A stretch of DNA of 64,000 nt, taken from the NCBI RefSeq assembly GCF_003663845.1, contig NZ_RCCA01000003.1:62001-126000 (forward strand). The letters are read 5' to 3'. The first letter of the stretch is position 1. Every line of letters starts with the position of its first letter. Below, piece after piece: positions 40,829 through 48,381 of this stretch. The position numbers were made by a program, and so were the translations under genes. The notes beneath the pieces were generated by a model. It saw only the letters and a program-made list of their open reading frames with translations, did not search any database and had not been told where the DNA came from. This DNA comes from Chryseobacterium sp. 7. Lineage in GTDB: Bacteria > Bacteroidota > Bacteroidia > Flavobacteriales > Weeksellaceae.

Positions 40829-41884
40829 TTAGTCAATTTTTTTCACAACTGCTTTCTCTGCTTCTTTACGGCTTCCGTCAAATCCGTCTACACCACTTAC
40901 GGTTGTATATTTTAATACGAATTTTTTACCCGGGTTTAATCTGTTATAAACACTCTGACACATTAAAGTAGCTTCGTGGAAACCACAAAGGATCAGCTTC
41001 AGCTTTCCGGGATATGTATTGATATCCCCGATCGCATAAATACCATCAATGTTGGTCTGATAATCAAGTGCGTTGTTTACAACAATAGCATTTTTCTCGA
41101 TATTCAGTCCCCAGTTTCCGATCTCACCCAATTTTGGAGTCAATCCGAATAATGGAATAAAGTAATCTGTTTCAATATCGTAAGCTTCCTGCCCTTCCAC
41201 TTCTACTGTAATCGCTTCAACTTTTCCGTCTCCTTTAATACCGGTAACTTCTGCAGGTGTAATTAATTTAATCTTCCCCTGGTTTTTCAGATCCTGAACT
41301 TTCTCTACAGAATCCAAAGCTCCTCTGAACTCATTTCTTCTGTGAATCAAAGTCACTTCACTTGCAACATTAGAAAGGAAAACACTCCAGTCCAGCGCAG
41401 AATCACCCCCTCCGGCAATCACTACTTTTTTGTTTCTGAAATGTTCAGGTTCTTTAACGAAATATTCAAGACCTTTTTCTTCATAATCAGCAAGATTGTC
41501 GAAAGTTGGTTTTCTCGGTTCAAATGTCCCTAATCCACCTGCAATAGCAATTGCTTTACATCTGTGAACCGTTCCTTTGTTCGTGATCACTTCAAACCAT
41601 TCATCATCTATTTTTGTATAAGAAACAGCGGTTTCTCCCAAAGTAAATCCAGGTTGAAACTGCTTGATCTGCTCCATCAAATTATCCACCAATTCTCCGG
41701 CATTCACTGAAGGATAACCTGGGATATCGAAAATAGGTTTCTTAGGATAAAGTTCTGCCAACTGCCCTCCCGGCTGTGGAAGCGCATCAATAATATGGCA
41801 CTTCATTTTTAATAAACCAGCTTCAAAAACTGCAAAAAGTCCTGTAGGTCCCGCACCTATGATCAATATATCAGTGGTTATCAT
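40829..41884 (-). CDS. Thioredoxin reductase-like ferredoxin-NAD(P)+ reductase
   Basis: 351 residues: FAD site IIGAGPTGLFAVFEAGL at the N-terminus and NAD(P) site VVIAGGGDSALDWSVFL near 165, with YAIGDINTYPGKLKLILCGFHEA near the C-terminus. The redox-active CxxC of true thioredoxin reductases is absent, which matches type-2 ferredoxin-NADP reductases of Gram-positives and Bacteroidota. Directly upstream of the [2Fe-2S] ferredoxin gene and in the same transcript. Expected to pass electrons from NADPH to that ferredoxin. Confidence 0.92.
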   Translation of the reverse strand: MITTDILIIGAGPTGLFAVFEAGLLKMKCHIIDALPQPGGQLAELYPKKPIFDIPGYPSVNAGELVDNLMEQIKQFQPGFTLGETAVSYTKIDDEWFEVITNKGTVHRCKAIAIAGGLGTFEPRKPTFDNLADYEEKGLEYFVKEPEHFRNKKVVIAGGGDSALDWSVFLSNVASEVTLIHRRNEFRGALDSVEKVQDLKNQGKIKLITPAEVTGIKGDGKVEAITVEVEGQEAYDIETDYFIPLFGLTPKLGEIGNWGLNIEKNAIVVNNALDYQTNIDGIYAIGDINTYPGKLKLILCGFHEATLMCQSVYNRLNPGKKFVLKYTTVSGVDGFDGSRKEAEKAVVKKID

Positions 41885-41918
41885 AATATTTAAGATAATT
41901 TAATTATACATGTAACTG

Positions 41919-41926
41919 CAAATTTA
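41919..41926 (-). promoter_or_regulatory. -7 element of the reductase-ferredoxin operon
   Basis: On the minus strand TAAATTTG, 34 bases upstream of the reductase ATG. Confidence 0.55.
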
Positions 41927-42004
41927 CTAATTTTAATGCGAAGCATATTTAATTGATTCTAAATAAAAACCTGAGATTTGTCAAATATCTCTTAATGAAT
42001 ATTT

Positions 42005-42012
42005 TAAATTTG
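42005..42012 (+). promoter_or_regulatory. -7 element of the DUF3108 gene
   Basis: TAAATTTG, 25 bases before the ATG at 42038. Confidence 0.55.
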
Positions 42013-42037
42013 GCAGTGTTTTTGTAAATGTCTTGTT

Positions 42038-42808
42038 ATGAAGAAAATTTTAGTCCTTTTTGCAGTATTTATATTCTTTTTAGGCTCAGCCCAGATTGAT
42101 AACATCGCGGACGGCGAATCCATCACTCTCAGAATTCATTACGGCTTCCTGAATGCAGGAACAGCCAATCTTACTACAAAGCAAACCAATTACAAAGGGA
42201 TTCCTCATCTTTATGTAAAAGGTACAGGACAGACTACTGGTGCCGTAAAAGCATTCTTCAAAGTGGAAGATTTATATGAAAGTTTTATCAATACACAGAC
42301 GGGATTACCAAGTTTCTATGTAAGAAATGTGCGTGAGGGAAGTTACCGCCAGCATTTTGAAACGGTTTTTAATCATGATAATAATACTTTAATTTTAACA
42401 GATAAAAAAACTCCGGCCAATGGTTCTAAGGTTTTAAAATCGGTAAAAGGAGTTCAGGATATGCTTTCCTGTTTTTATTATTTAAGAAGTAAAAGCCCAG
42501 ATGAACTGAAAGTAGGAACAGTTATTAATATGAATGTATGGATTGATGATGAAATGTTTCCTTTCCAGTTAAAAGTAACCGGAACAGAAAATTTAAAGAC
42601 AAAATTCGGTACTATTAACTGTTTAAAAATTATTCCTTCTGTAAAAAGCGGAAGAGTATTTAAAGAAAAAGAAGGCGTTACCATGTGGGTTTCCAACGAT
42701 GCCAACCATGTTCCAATGCTATTGAAAGCAGAGCTTGCAGTAGGCTCACTGAAAGCCAGCATTGATGATTACAAGAATGTAAAATATCCTTTAAAGTTCA
42801 GTAAATAA
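42038..42808 (+). CDS. DUF3108 family secreted protein
   Basis: 256 residues with a signal peptide (ends near 19, LGSAQ). The mature protein follows DUF3108: LRIHYGFLNAGTANL, VKGTGQTTGAVKAFFKVEDLYESFI, and the end block TMWVSNDANHVPMLLKAELAVGSLKASI. Family members are periplasmic or outer-membrane-associated beta-rich proteins of unknown function. Monocistronic with own promoter and terminator. Confidence 0.85.
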   Translation: MKKILVLFAVFIFFLGSAQIDNIADGESITLRIHYGFLNAGTANLTTKQTNYKGIPHLYVKGTGQTTGAVKAFFKVEDLYESFINTQTGLPSFYVRNVREGSYRQHFETVFNHDNNTLILTDKKTPANGSKVLKSVKGVQDMLSCFYYLRSKSPDELKVGTVINMNVWIDDEMFPFQLKVTGTENLKTKFGTINCLKIIPSVKSGRVFKEKEGVTMWVSNDANHVPMLLKAELAVGSLKASIDDYKNVKYPLKFSK

Positions 42809-42828
42809 CAACATAAGTTTTTAAAGAT

Positions 42829-42857
42829 AAAGCCTGTAAATTTTACAGGCTTTTTTT
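42829..42857 (+). terminator. Terminator of the DUF3108 gene
   Basis: AAGCCTGTAAATTTTACAGGCTT dyad followed by a T-run. Confidence 0.92.
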
Positions 42858-43006
42858 ATGTTTAAATGTAATAGAATGTTAACATTGATTGTCTTTATAA
42901 TAGAGGCAGACAAAGAGCTGCAGCATGCCAATACTTCAATTCAACAGCGTTTGATCCAAGTATGGGCATAAGAAACAGACACGTGTAAATTTTTCAATAA
43001 GATCAG

Positions 43007-43047
43007 TTTTTAATTACGTTTTGTTTCTTAGGTCAGTAATTAAAAAC
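43007..43047. repeat. Local inverted repeat beyond the pheS terminator
   Basis: TTTTTAATTAC and GTAATTAAAAA are exact 11-base arms around an 18-base loop, flanked by similar GATCAG and GGTCAG. On the minus strand it directly follows the pheS terminator hairpin. Function unknown; the remaining 150 bp back to the DUF3108 terminator show nothing. Confidence 0.45.
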
Positions 43048-43077
43048 AAAAAACCTCCGGAGCTCCGGAGGTTTGAT
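43047..43077 (-). terminator. Terminator of pheS
   Basis: CCTCCGGAGCTCCGGAGG is a perfect palindrome; on the minus strand it is followed by TTTTTTG. Confidence 0.88.
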
Positions 43078-43080
43078 TTT

Positions 43081-44091
43081 TTATAGTGTTTTGAACTGTT
43101 CCAGTGTTCTGATATCGTTTTCGAAGAACATTCTGATGTCACTCATCTGGTAAAGAAGCATCGTGATTCTTTCAATTCCCATTCCGAATGCATATCCTGA
43201 ATATTTTTCAGAATCAATATTCACATTTTTCAGTACGGCAGGGTCTACCATTCCGCAACCCATGATTTCCAGCCATCCTGTTCCTTTCGTAATTCTATAA
43301 TCTGTTTCAGAGTTTAATCCCCAATACACATCAATTTCAGCACTTGGCTCTGTGAACGGGAAGAAAGAAGGTCTCATTCTGATTTTAGATTTTCCGAAAA
43401 GTTCAGTGGTAAAAAACTGAATTGTCTGCTTCAAATCTGCAAAGCTTACATTCTCATCAATATATAATCCTTCAATCTGATGGAAGATACAGTGAGAACG
43501 TGAAGAAATTGCTTCATTTCTGAAAACTCTTCCCGGAGATAAAATTCTGATTGGCGGCTGGTTTTCTTCCATATAACGGGTTTGTACAGAAGAAGTGTGC
43601 GTTCTTAAAAGAATATCAGGATTCTGCTCAATAAAGAAGGTGTCCTGCATATCTCTTGCCGGATGGTATTCCGGAAGGTTAAGCGCCGTAAAGTTATGCC
43701 AGTCGTCTTCAATCTCTGGGCCGTCTGCCACAGCAAATCCAATCGATTTGAAGATTTCAATGATTCTGTTTTTTACAAGATTGATCGGATGTCTTGATCC
43801 CAATTCCAATGGAAAAGCGGGTCTTGTAAGATCTTCTTTTTCAACCACAACAGAAGATTCTGAAGCATTTTTCAAATCCTCCAGTTTTACAGCAACTGCC
43901 TGTTTTAATGTGTTGATCTTTTGTCCGAATTCTTTCTTCTGGTCATTAGGAACTTCTTTAAATTTTTCAAAAAAATCATTCAGAACCCCTTTTTTACCGT
44001 TGTACTTGATTCGGAAGCTTTCGATATCTTCCTTAGAGGTAGCATTGAAGCCGTTTACTTCTACCAGTAGTTCTTCTATCTTTTCTATCAT
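43081..44091 (-). CDS. pheS: Phenylalanine-tRNA ligase alpha subunit
   Basis: 336 residues. Catalytic chain of the alpha2-beta2 class II synthetase that charges tRNA-Phe. The N-terminal coiled-coil precedes motif 2 (HTSSVQTRYMEENQPPIRILSPGRVFRNEAISSRSHCIFHQIEGLYID) and motif 3 (GYAFGMGIERITMLLYQMSDIRMFFENDIR). The beta-subunit gene is not adjacent, which is common in Bacteroidota. Own promoter and terminator. Confidence 0.95.
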   Translation of the reverse strand: MIEKIEELLVEVNGFNATSKEDIESFRIKYNGKKGVLNDFFEKFKEVPNDQKKEFGQKINTLKQAVAVKLEDLKNASESSVVVEKEDLTRPAFPLELGSRHPINLVKNRIIEIFKSIGFAVADGPEIEDDWHNFTALNLPEYHPARDMQDTFFIEQNPDILLRTHTSSVQTRYMEENQPPIRILSPGRVFRNEAISSRSHCIFHQIEGLYIDENVSFADLKQTIQFFTTELFGKSKIRMRPSFFPFTEPSAEIDVYWGLNSETDYRITKGTGWLEIMGCGMVDPAVLKNVNIDSEKYSGYAFGMGIERITMLLYQMSDIRMFFENDIRTLEQFKTL

Positions 44092-44116
44092 TATTTTACC
44101 CTTTCAAAATGTTTTG

Positions 44117-44124
44117 CAAAAATA
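44117..44124 (-). promoter_or_regulatory. -7 element of pheS
   Basis: On the minus strand TATTTTTG, 25 bases before the ATG. Confidence 0.5.
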
Positions 44125-44152
44125 CGATTTTAAGTTGAATAATAAGTCTGTC

Positions 44153-44187
44153 AAAAAAAAATCTGCCTCTTTTTCGGGAGGCAGACT
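44153..44187 (-). terminator. Terminator of the YceI gene
   Basis: On the minus strand GTCTGCCTC pairs with GAGGCAGAT around CCGAAAAA and runs into a long T-tract. Confidence 0.9.
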
Positions 44188-44217
44188 TCAATCACTTATT
44201 TCACTTAAATAAAAAAA

Positions 44218-44877
44218 TTATTTCTTTTCTAAAGCTTTAACGCTGATCTGAAGAGTCACCTCGTCTTTAATCACGCCGTTTTCAGCAGGAGCCTGGAACT
44301 TTACTCCAAACTCTTCTCTTTTAATATCTTTCGGCTCAGTAGCTACACTCACCTCTCCTTCTTTCACAGAAACATTAGCTTTAAACTGAACGGGTTTTGT
44401 AATTCCTTTAATGGTTAAATTACCATCCAAAAGAGTATTGTAATCACCTTCTGTAGCCGGAGTAACCTTTGTAATCTCATAAGAAGCTGTCGGGAATTTT
44501 TCAACTTCAAAGAAATCACCGCTCTTCAGGTGGCCATTTAATTTTCCTAAATCTTCCGGGCTGTCTTTCAAATCCACAGAAGTTAAAGAGTTCATATCAG
44601 CAACGAATTTTCCGCTTTCCAGTTTTCCGTCTTTCACCGTCACATCTCCGCTTTCAAACCTGATTGTTCCAAAATGACTTGTATTCTCAGATTTAAAAAC
44701 TTTATATCCCTTCCATTCAACCTTACTGTTTAGCGTATCCAAAGTGAACTGACTACCTTCTTTAGTAGTCGTCACCTCATTACTCTCACTGGTAAGCGGT
44801 TTGTCTTTTTTACAAGAAACCATCACAGCAGCAAAAAATAATGCAGGAATAGCTAACGAAAACAGTTTTTTTCTCAT
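44218..44877 (-). CDS. YceI-like lipoprotein
   Basis: 219 residues with a lipoprotein signal ending MVSC (Cys22). Residues about 40-215 match YceI: FTLDTLNSKVEWKGYKVFKSENTSHFGTIRFESGDVTVKDGKL and YNTLLDGNLTIKGITKPVQFKANV. YceI proteins are lipocalin-like barrels that bind long hydrophobic molecules such as polyisoprenoids. Here it is anchored in the envelope. Single gene divergent from an ABC ATPase gene. Confidence 0.9.
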   Translation of the reverse strand: MRKKLFSLAIPALFFAAVMVSCKKDKPLTSESNEVTTTKEGSQFTLDTLNSKVEWKGYKVFKSENTSHFGTIRFESGDVTVKDGKLESGKFVADMNSLTSVDLKDSPEDLGKLNGHLKSGDFFEVEKFPTASYEITKVTPATEGDYNTLLDGNLTIKGITKPVQFKANVSVKEGEVSVATEPKDIKREEFGVKFQAPAENGVIKDEVTLQISVKALEKK

Positions 44878-44920
44878 TTTTGATTTATTTTTATTAGTTC
44901 CGCTAATATAATAAAAAAAA

Positions 44921-44948
44921 TTGTGTTTTCATAAAAACCTTACATTTG
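44921..44948 (+). promoter_or_regulatory. Promoter of the orphan ABC ATPase gene
   Basis: TTG (44921-44923), a 17-bp spacer and TACATTTG (44941-44948). The ATG follows only 4 bases after the -7 box, so the transcript would be leaderless. Confidence 0.55.
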
Positions 44949-44952
44949 TAAT

Positions 44953-45888
44953 ATGCTATTAGAAATAAACAATTTATTTTTCGCTCACAACAAAGAAAAT
45001 CCCCTGTTTCAGAACCTTAACCTAAGGTTTGAAGAAAACAGAATTATAGCTCTTGCCGGAGAAAGCGGATGTGGAAAATCTACTCTTCTTAACCTTATTT
45101 ATGGTCTTCTGGATTGGGAAAACGGAGACATTATTTTTAACGGAACAAAGCTTTTGGGACCGAAAGGAAATCTTGTTCCCGGAGAACCGGAAATGAAATT
45201 CGTAGCACAGAATTTTGACCTTATGCCTTACGCCACAGTTGCCGAAAACGTAGGAAAGTTTATTTCAAATATCAATTTAAAGCAAAAAAAAGAAACCGTT
45301 GCCGAACTTCTTGAAGTAGTAGGTCTTCAGGAATTCGCTAACGTACTTCCCAAATATTTAAGTGGCGGACAGCAGCAGAGAGTGGCTATTGCGAGAGCAT
45401 TATCTGTACTTCCAAAGCTTCTTATTTTAGACGAACCATTCAGTAATCTGGATTTTCCGAGAAAAATTGAGCTTAGAGAGAGACTTTTCAGATATGTAAA
45501 ACAGCATGGAGTTTCTTTGATTATTTCCACTCATGAGCTTCAGGATATTATGCCATGGCTGGATCAGATTGTCATTTTACAGAATGGAAGACTGATTCAA
45601 AATGAAAGTCCTGAAGAAACGTATAGAAATCCTTACAATTCTTATGTAGCCAAATTATTCGGAGAAGTGAACATTTTCAGTGAAGCTGAAGCTGAAGATT
45701 TCCAGATTTCCAAATTATCCTATTATCCTAAAGAAATCAAAATCACCGAAACTGGTCTTAAAGCGGAAGTTCTGGAAAGTAGATTTGCAGGCAACTATTA
45801 CTGGAATAAACTAAGAGCAAAAGAGAAAGAACTTGTGGTTTATACGGATGAGAAAATATCAGGAACAACGTATATTTCTTTTGTTTAA
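44953..45888 (+). CDS. ABC transporter ATP-binding protein (PotA/FbpC-like), orphan
   Basis: 311 residues: Walker A GESGCGKST (about 36-44), Q-loop FVAQNFDLMPY, signature LSGGQQQRVAIARALS (about 137-152), Walker B LLILDEPFSNLD, and a C-terminal 70-residue extension (EIKITETGLKAEVLESRFAGNYYWNKLRAK) like the TOBE regulatory domain of importers for polyamines, iron or sulfate. No permease or binding protein gene is adjacent, so the cargo cannot be inferred. The start is fixed by the family N-terminus MLLEINNLFF. Confidence 0.88.
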   Translation: MLLEINNLFFAHNKENPLFQNLNLRFEENRIIALAGESGCGKSTLLNLIYGLLDWENGDIIFNGTKLLGPKGNLVPGEPEMKFVAQNFDLMPYATVAENVGKFISNINLKQKKETVAELLEVVGLQEFANVLPKYLSGGQQQRVAIARALSVLPKLLILDEPFSNLDFPRKIELRERLFRYVKQHGVSLIISTHELQDIMPWLDQIVILQNGRLIQNESPEETYRNPYNSYVAKLFGEVNIFSEAEAEDFQISKLSYYPKEIKITETGLKAEVLESRFAGNYYWNKLRAKEKELVVYTDEKISGTTYISFV

Positions 45889-46029
45889 AGGCTCTATTGC
45901 AAAAGAGTAAAATTGCACAGCAAATTCATCATTTTACCCTTTCGCTATTTCACGCATAACTTATACATTCACTTACACTTATCCATAAAAAAAATACAAA
46001 TATAAGAATCCGTTATTCAAACTTTTTCT

Positions 46030-46146
46030 TACATTTGTATCTCCAAAGCTTAAGGAAATTTTTGGTTATTTCTCTTTCTGCCTTCCAGACGGACATTAGC
46101 AATCTTGCAATTAAGTCTTATGAAAGATTACACTGTCCAATTTTTT
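46030..46146 (+). ncRNA. Candidate small RNA with promoter and terminator
   Basis: A TACATTTG promoter element (46030-46037) faces an interval with no plus-strand gene for 950 bp. About 100 bases later GGACA (46091-46095) pairs with TGTCC (46134-46138) and AATCTT (46101-46106) with AAGATT (46124-46129), followed by AATTTTTT, which reads as a terminator. An alternative long-range pairing GGAAA/TTTCC plus TTGG/CCAA (46054-46065 with 46137-46148) would close the whole molecule. No open frame. A 6S-type RNA is one possibility; not established. The -33 element is weak. Confidence 0.4.
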
Positions 46147-46184
46147 CCTTTTCTTATTTTTAGGACATAAAAAACGGAGTTTTC

Positions 46185-46529
46185 TTACGCTTTCTTTACA
46201 AATTCTGATTTAAGAGCCATCGCCCCGAAACCATCAATTTTGCAGTCAATATTATGATCACTTCCCGGTCTCAGACGGATATTTTTTACTTTAGTTCCCG
46301 CTTTTACCGGTTTTGGAGCTCCTTTTACAGGAAGATCTTTTACTACTACTACAGAATCTCCATCCTGAAGTTCATTTCCGTTTGAATCCAATATTTTCCC
46401 TTCATTTGCGGTTTCAGAAGCTGCTTCTACCGGATCCCATTCATAGAAGCACTGGGAACATACCATCATATTATCGCTTGGGTAGGTAAACTCAGAGCTG
46501 CATTTTGGACAAAGTACTGTATCACTCAT
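46185..46529 (-). CDS. yjdM: YjdM/PhnA family zinc-ribbon protein
   Basis: 114 residues: a zinc ribbon (Cys7, Cys10, Cys24, Cys27 in CPKC and CSQC) followed by an SH3-like domain (GNELQDGDSVVVVKDLPVKG, KVKNIRLRPGSDHNIDCKIDGFGAMALKSEFVKK). Named PhnA historically, but the family is not part of phosphonate breakdown and its role is unclear. Own promoter; the candidate small RNA lies just beyond its 3' end in the opposite direction. Confidence 0.92.
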   Translation of the reverse strand: MSDTVLCPKCSSEFTYPSDNMMVCSQCFYEWDPVEAASETANEGKILDSNGNELQDGDSVVVVKDLPVKGAPKPVKAGTKVKNIRLRPGSDHNIDCKIDGFGAMALKSEFVKKA

Positions 46530-46543
46530 ATTTTTATTTTTTA

Positions 46544-46575
46544 CAAAGGTAGAGCTTTTTGGAGGTTGAAGTCAA
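46544..46575 (-). promoter_or_regulatory. Promoter of yjdM
   Basis: On the minus strand TTG (46573-46575), a 21-bp spacer and TACCTTTG (46544-46551), 14 bases before the ATG. Confidence 0.6.
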
Positions 46576-46956
46576 GAGATAAAGTTCAGTATAGTAGATA
46601 ATAAGCGCACGTTAACTTTACACAATACCGTGAATTAATATAAATTAAATAAACTTGCTGCAAAGAAAATAAAGTATAGTAATGAACAGTGTACATTTTG
46701 CTAGCAAATATTTTTCATCAGGCAAAAAACATAGGTTTATTCATTCTAAGTGAAAGGCCATCGTCAACAAATAAAAAATATAAATATTCGGAAAATCTTT
46801 ACAAATTCAGAATTAAAATTTATTTCTATCATTTAAAAAATCAATAAACAGATTGACTTTACATCAATAATATTAGATTACATTACTCTCTCTCACTATA
46901 AACTCCTCCAATTCTCAAACTCATCAACTCAATCTTCAACTCTCAATTAAAAGTCG

Positions 46957-46964
46957 TATTTTTG
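46957..46964 (+). promoter_or_regulatory. -7 element of the RsmB-type methyltransferase gene
   Basis: TATTTTTG, 25 bases before the ATG at 46990. Confidence 0.55.
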
Positions 46965-46989
46965 CAGATTCAAACAGCGAAGCAAACTT

Positions 46990-48195
46990 ATGGAACTTAT
47001 TCACAGAAACTTGGCAATCGGAATTCACGATGCCCTACAGGAGACATTTTTTGAGAAAAACAAATATGCAGATAAAGTTATTGAAAGACTTTTAAAAGCA
47101 AACAGAAAATGGGGAAGCCAGGACAGAGCCGTTGTTTCTGAAATTTTTTACAATATTATCCGTTGGAAAAAACGCCTCGAATACTATATGGGTGAAGGTG
47201 TAAAACCCAACAATATCTATAAATTGATCATTGCGTATTTACTTTGGAGCAAAACCAATTATAAAAAGTTTGAAGAATTTGACGGAATCAAAATTGCCGA
47301 TATTCTTACCAAACTTAAAAAGAATACAGTTCCTACAAAAGCAATAGAATACTCTATTCCTGAATGGCTGGCTGAAACGCTTGAAAAGGAAATAGGTGCC
47401 AACTGGGAAAGGGAAATGGCTGCTTTGAATGAGCAGGCTCCTACAGTTTTAAGAGCAAACTCTTTAAGAACAACGCCCAAAGAGCTGATCTCTGACCTTG
47501 CTGATGAAGGAGTTGTTTCCTACCCTATTAAAAACTATCCTGATGCTGTTCAGCTGGAAGAAAAGAAAAATGTATTCCTTACTACCGCTTTCAAAGAAGG
47601 ATTATTTGAAGTTCAGGATGCTTCTTCTCAGAAAATCGGATATTTCCTTGATGTGCAGGAAGGACAAAGAGTGGTAGATGCTTGTGCAGGTGCAGGAGGG
47701 AAAACTCTTCACTTGGCAGCATTAATGAAAAACAAAGGGCAAATTGTAGCATTAGACATCTTCGAATGGAAACTTGCCGAATTGAAACGCCGTGCCAAAA
47801 GAGCTGGAGCCCACAATATTGAAACCCGTATGATTTCTGACAACAAAGTAATCAAACGTCTTCACGAAAAGGCAGACAGACTTCTGATTGATGCTCCATG
47901 TTCAGGTCTTGGAGTTTTAAAAAGAAACCCGGACAGTAAGTGGAAAATTGATCAGGATTTTATTGACAGAATTAAAAAAGAACAGCAGCAAATCCTTCAG
48001 GACTATTCTAAAATGCTTAAAAAAGGAGGAAAAATGGTATATGCTACCTGTTCTATCCTTCCATCAGAAAATAATCTTCAGGTAGATGAATTCATCAAAA
48101 ACAATCCTGGTTTCAAGATGATTAAAGATGAAAAGGTAATGCCTAGTCAAGGCTATGACGGATTCTACATGGCTTTAATTGAGAGAATTTCTTAA
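46990..48195 (+). CDS. RsmB/NOP family RNA m5C methyltransferase
   Basis: 401 residues. Residues about 1-140 resemble the NusB-like RNA-binding part of RsmB, and 160-400 the SAM-dependent catalytic domain. VVDACAGAGGKTLHLAALM is the SAM motif, LIDAPCSGLGVLKRNPDSKW and MVYATCSILPSEN supply the two catalytic cysteines of m5C methyltransferases. The likely target is 16S rRNA (C967 in E. coli numbering), but other NOP-family targets are possible. Confidence 0.9.
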   Translation: MELIHRNLAIGIHDALQETFFEKNKYADKVIERLLKANRKWGSQDRAVVSEIFYNIIRWKKRLEYYMGEGVKPNNIYKLIIAYLLWSKTNYKKFEEFDGIKIADILTKLKKNTVPTKAIEYSIPEWLAETLEKEIGANWEREMAALNEQAPTVLRANSLRTTPKELISDLADEGVVSYPIKNYPDAVQLEEKKNVFLTTAFKEGLFEVQDASSQKIGYFLDVQEGQRVVDACAGAGGKTLHLAALMKNKGQIVALDIFEWKLAELKRRAKRAGAHNIETRMISDNKVIKRLHEKADRLLIDAPCSGLGVLKRNPDSKWKIDQDFIDRIKKEQQQILQDYSKMLKKGGKMVYATCSILPSENNLQVDEFIKNNPGFKMIKDEKVMPSQGYDGFYMALIERIS

Positions 48196-48216
48196 TCTAA
48201 CCCCTGTTACAATATA

Positions 48217-48247
48217 AAAACTACTCTACTTTTAGAGTAGTTTTTTT
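48217..48247 (+). terminator. Terminator of the RsmB-type gene
   Basis: AAACTACTCT pairs with AGAGTAGTTT around ACTTTT, then TTTTT. Confidence 0.92.
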
Positions 48248-48381
48248 GTTTTTAAAATCTTCATGGAAAAAAATGTAACAATTTTTGTAACACTTCAACT
48301 TTATTGTCTACTAACTATATAGATTAAACCGGTTTGATGCTGTGGAAAGTTTAGAATAACTTTGCAGCAAACTCATTATTT

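Larger units (their letters stand above)
46530..46989. other. 460-bp intergenic region between yjdM and the RsmB-type gene
   Basis: Apart from the two flanking promoters, the region is AT-rich, carries short ACTC/TCTCAA repeats around 46888-46950, and shows no gene, hairpin with T-run, or convincing RNA. Confidence 0.5.

Noticed and set aside
45997..46004. Minus-strand TATATTTG as a divergent promoter opposite the candidate small RNA
   Set aside because: No -33 element at the proper spacing and no gene or stem downstream on that strand.
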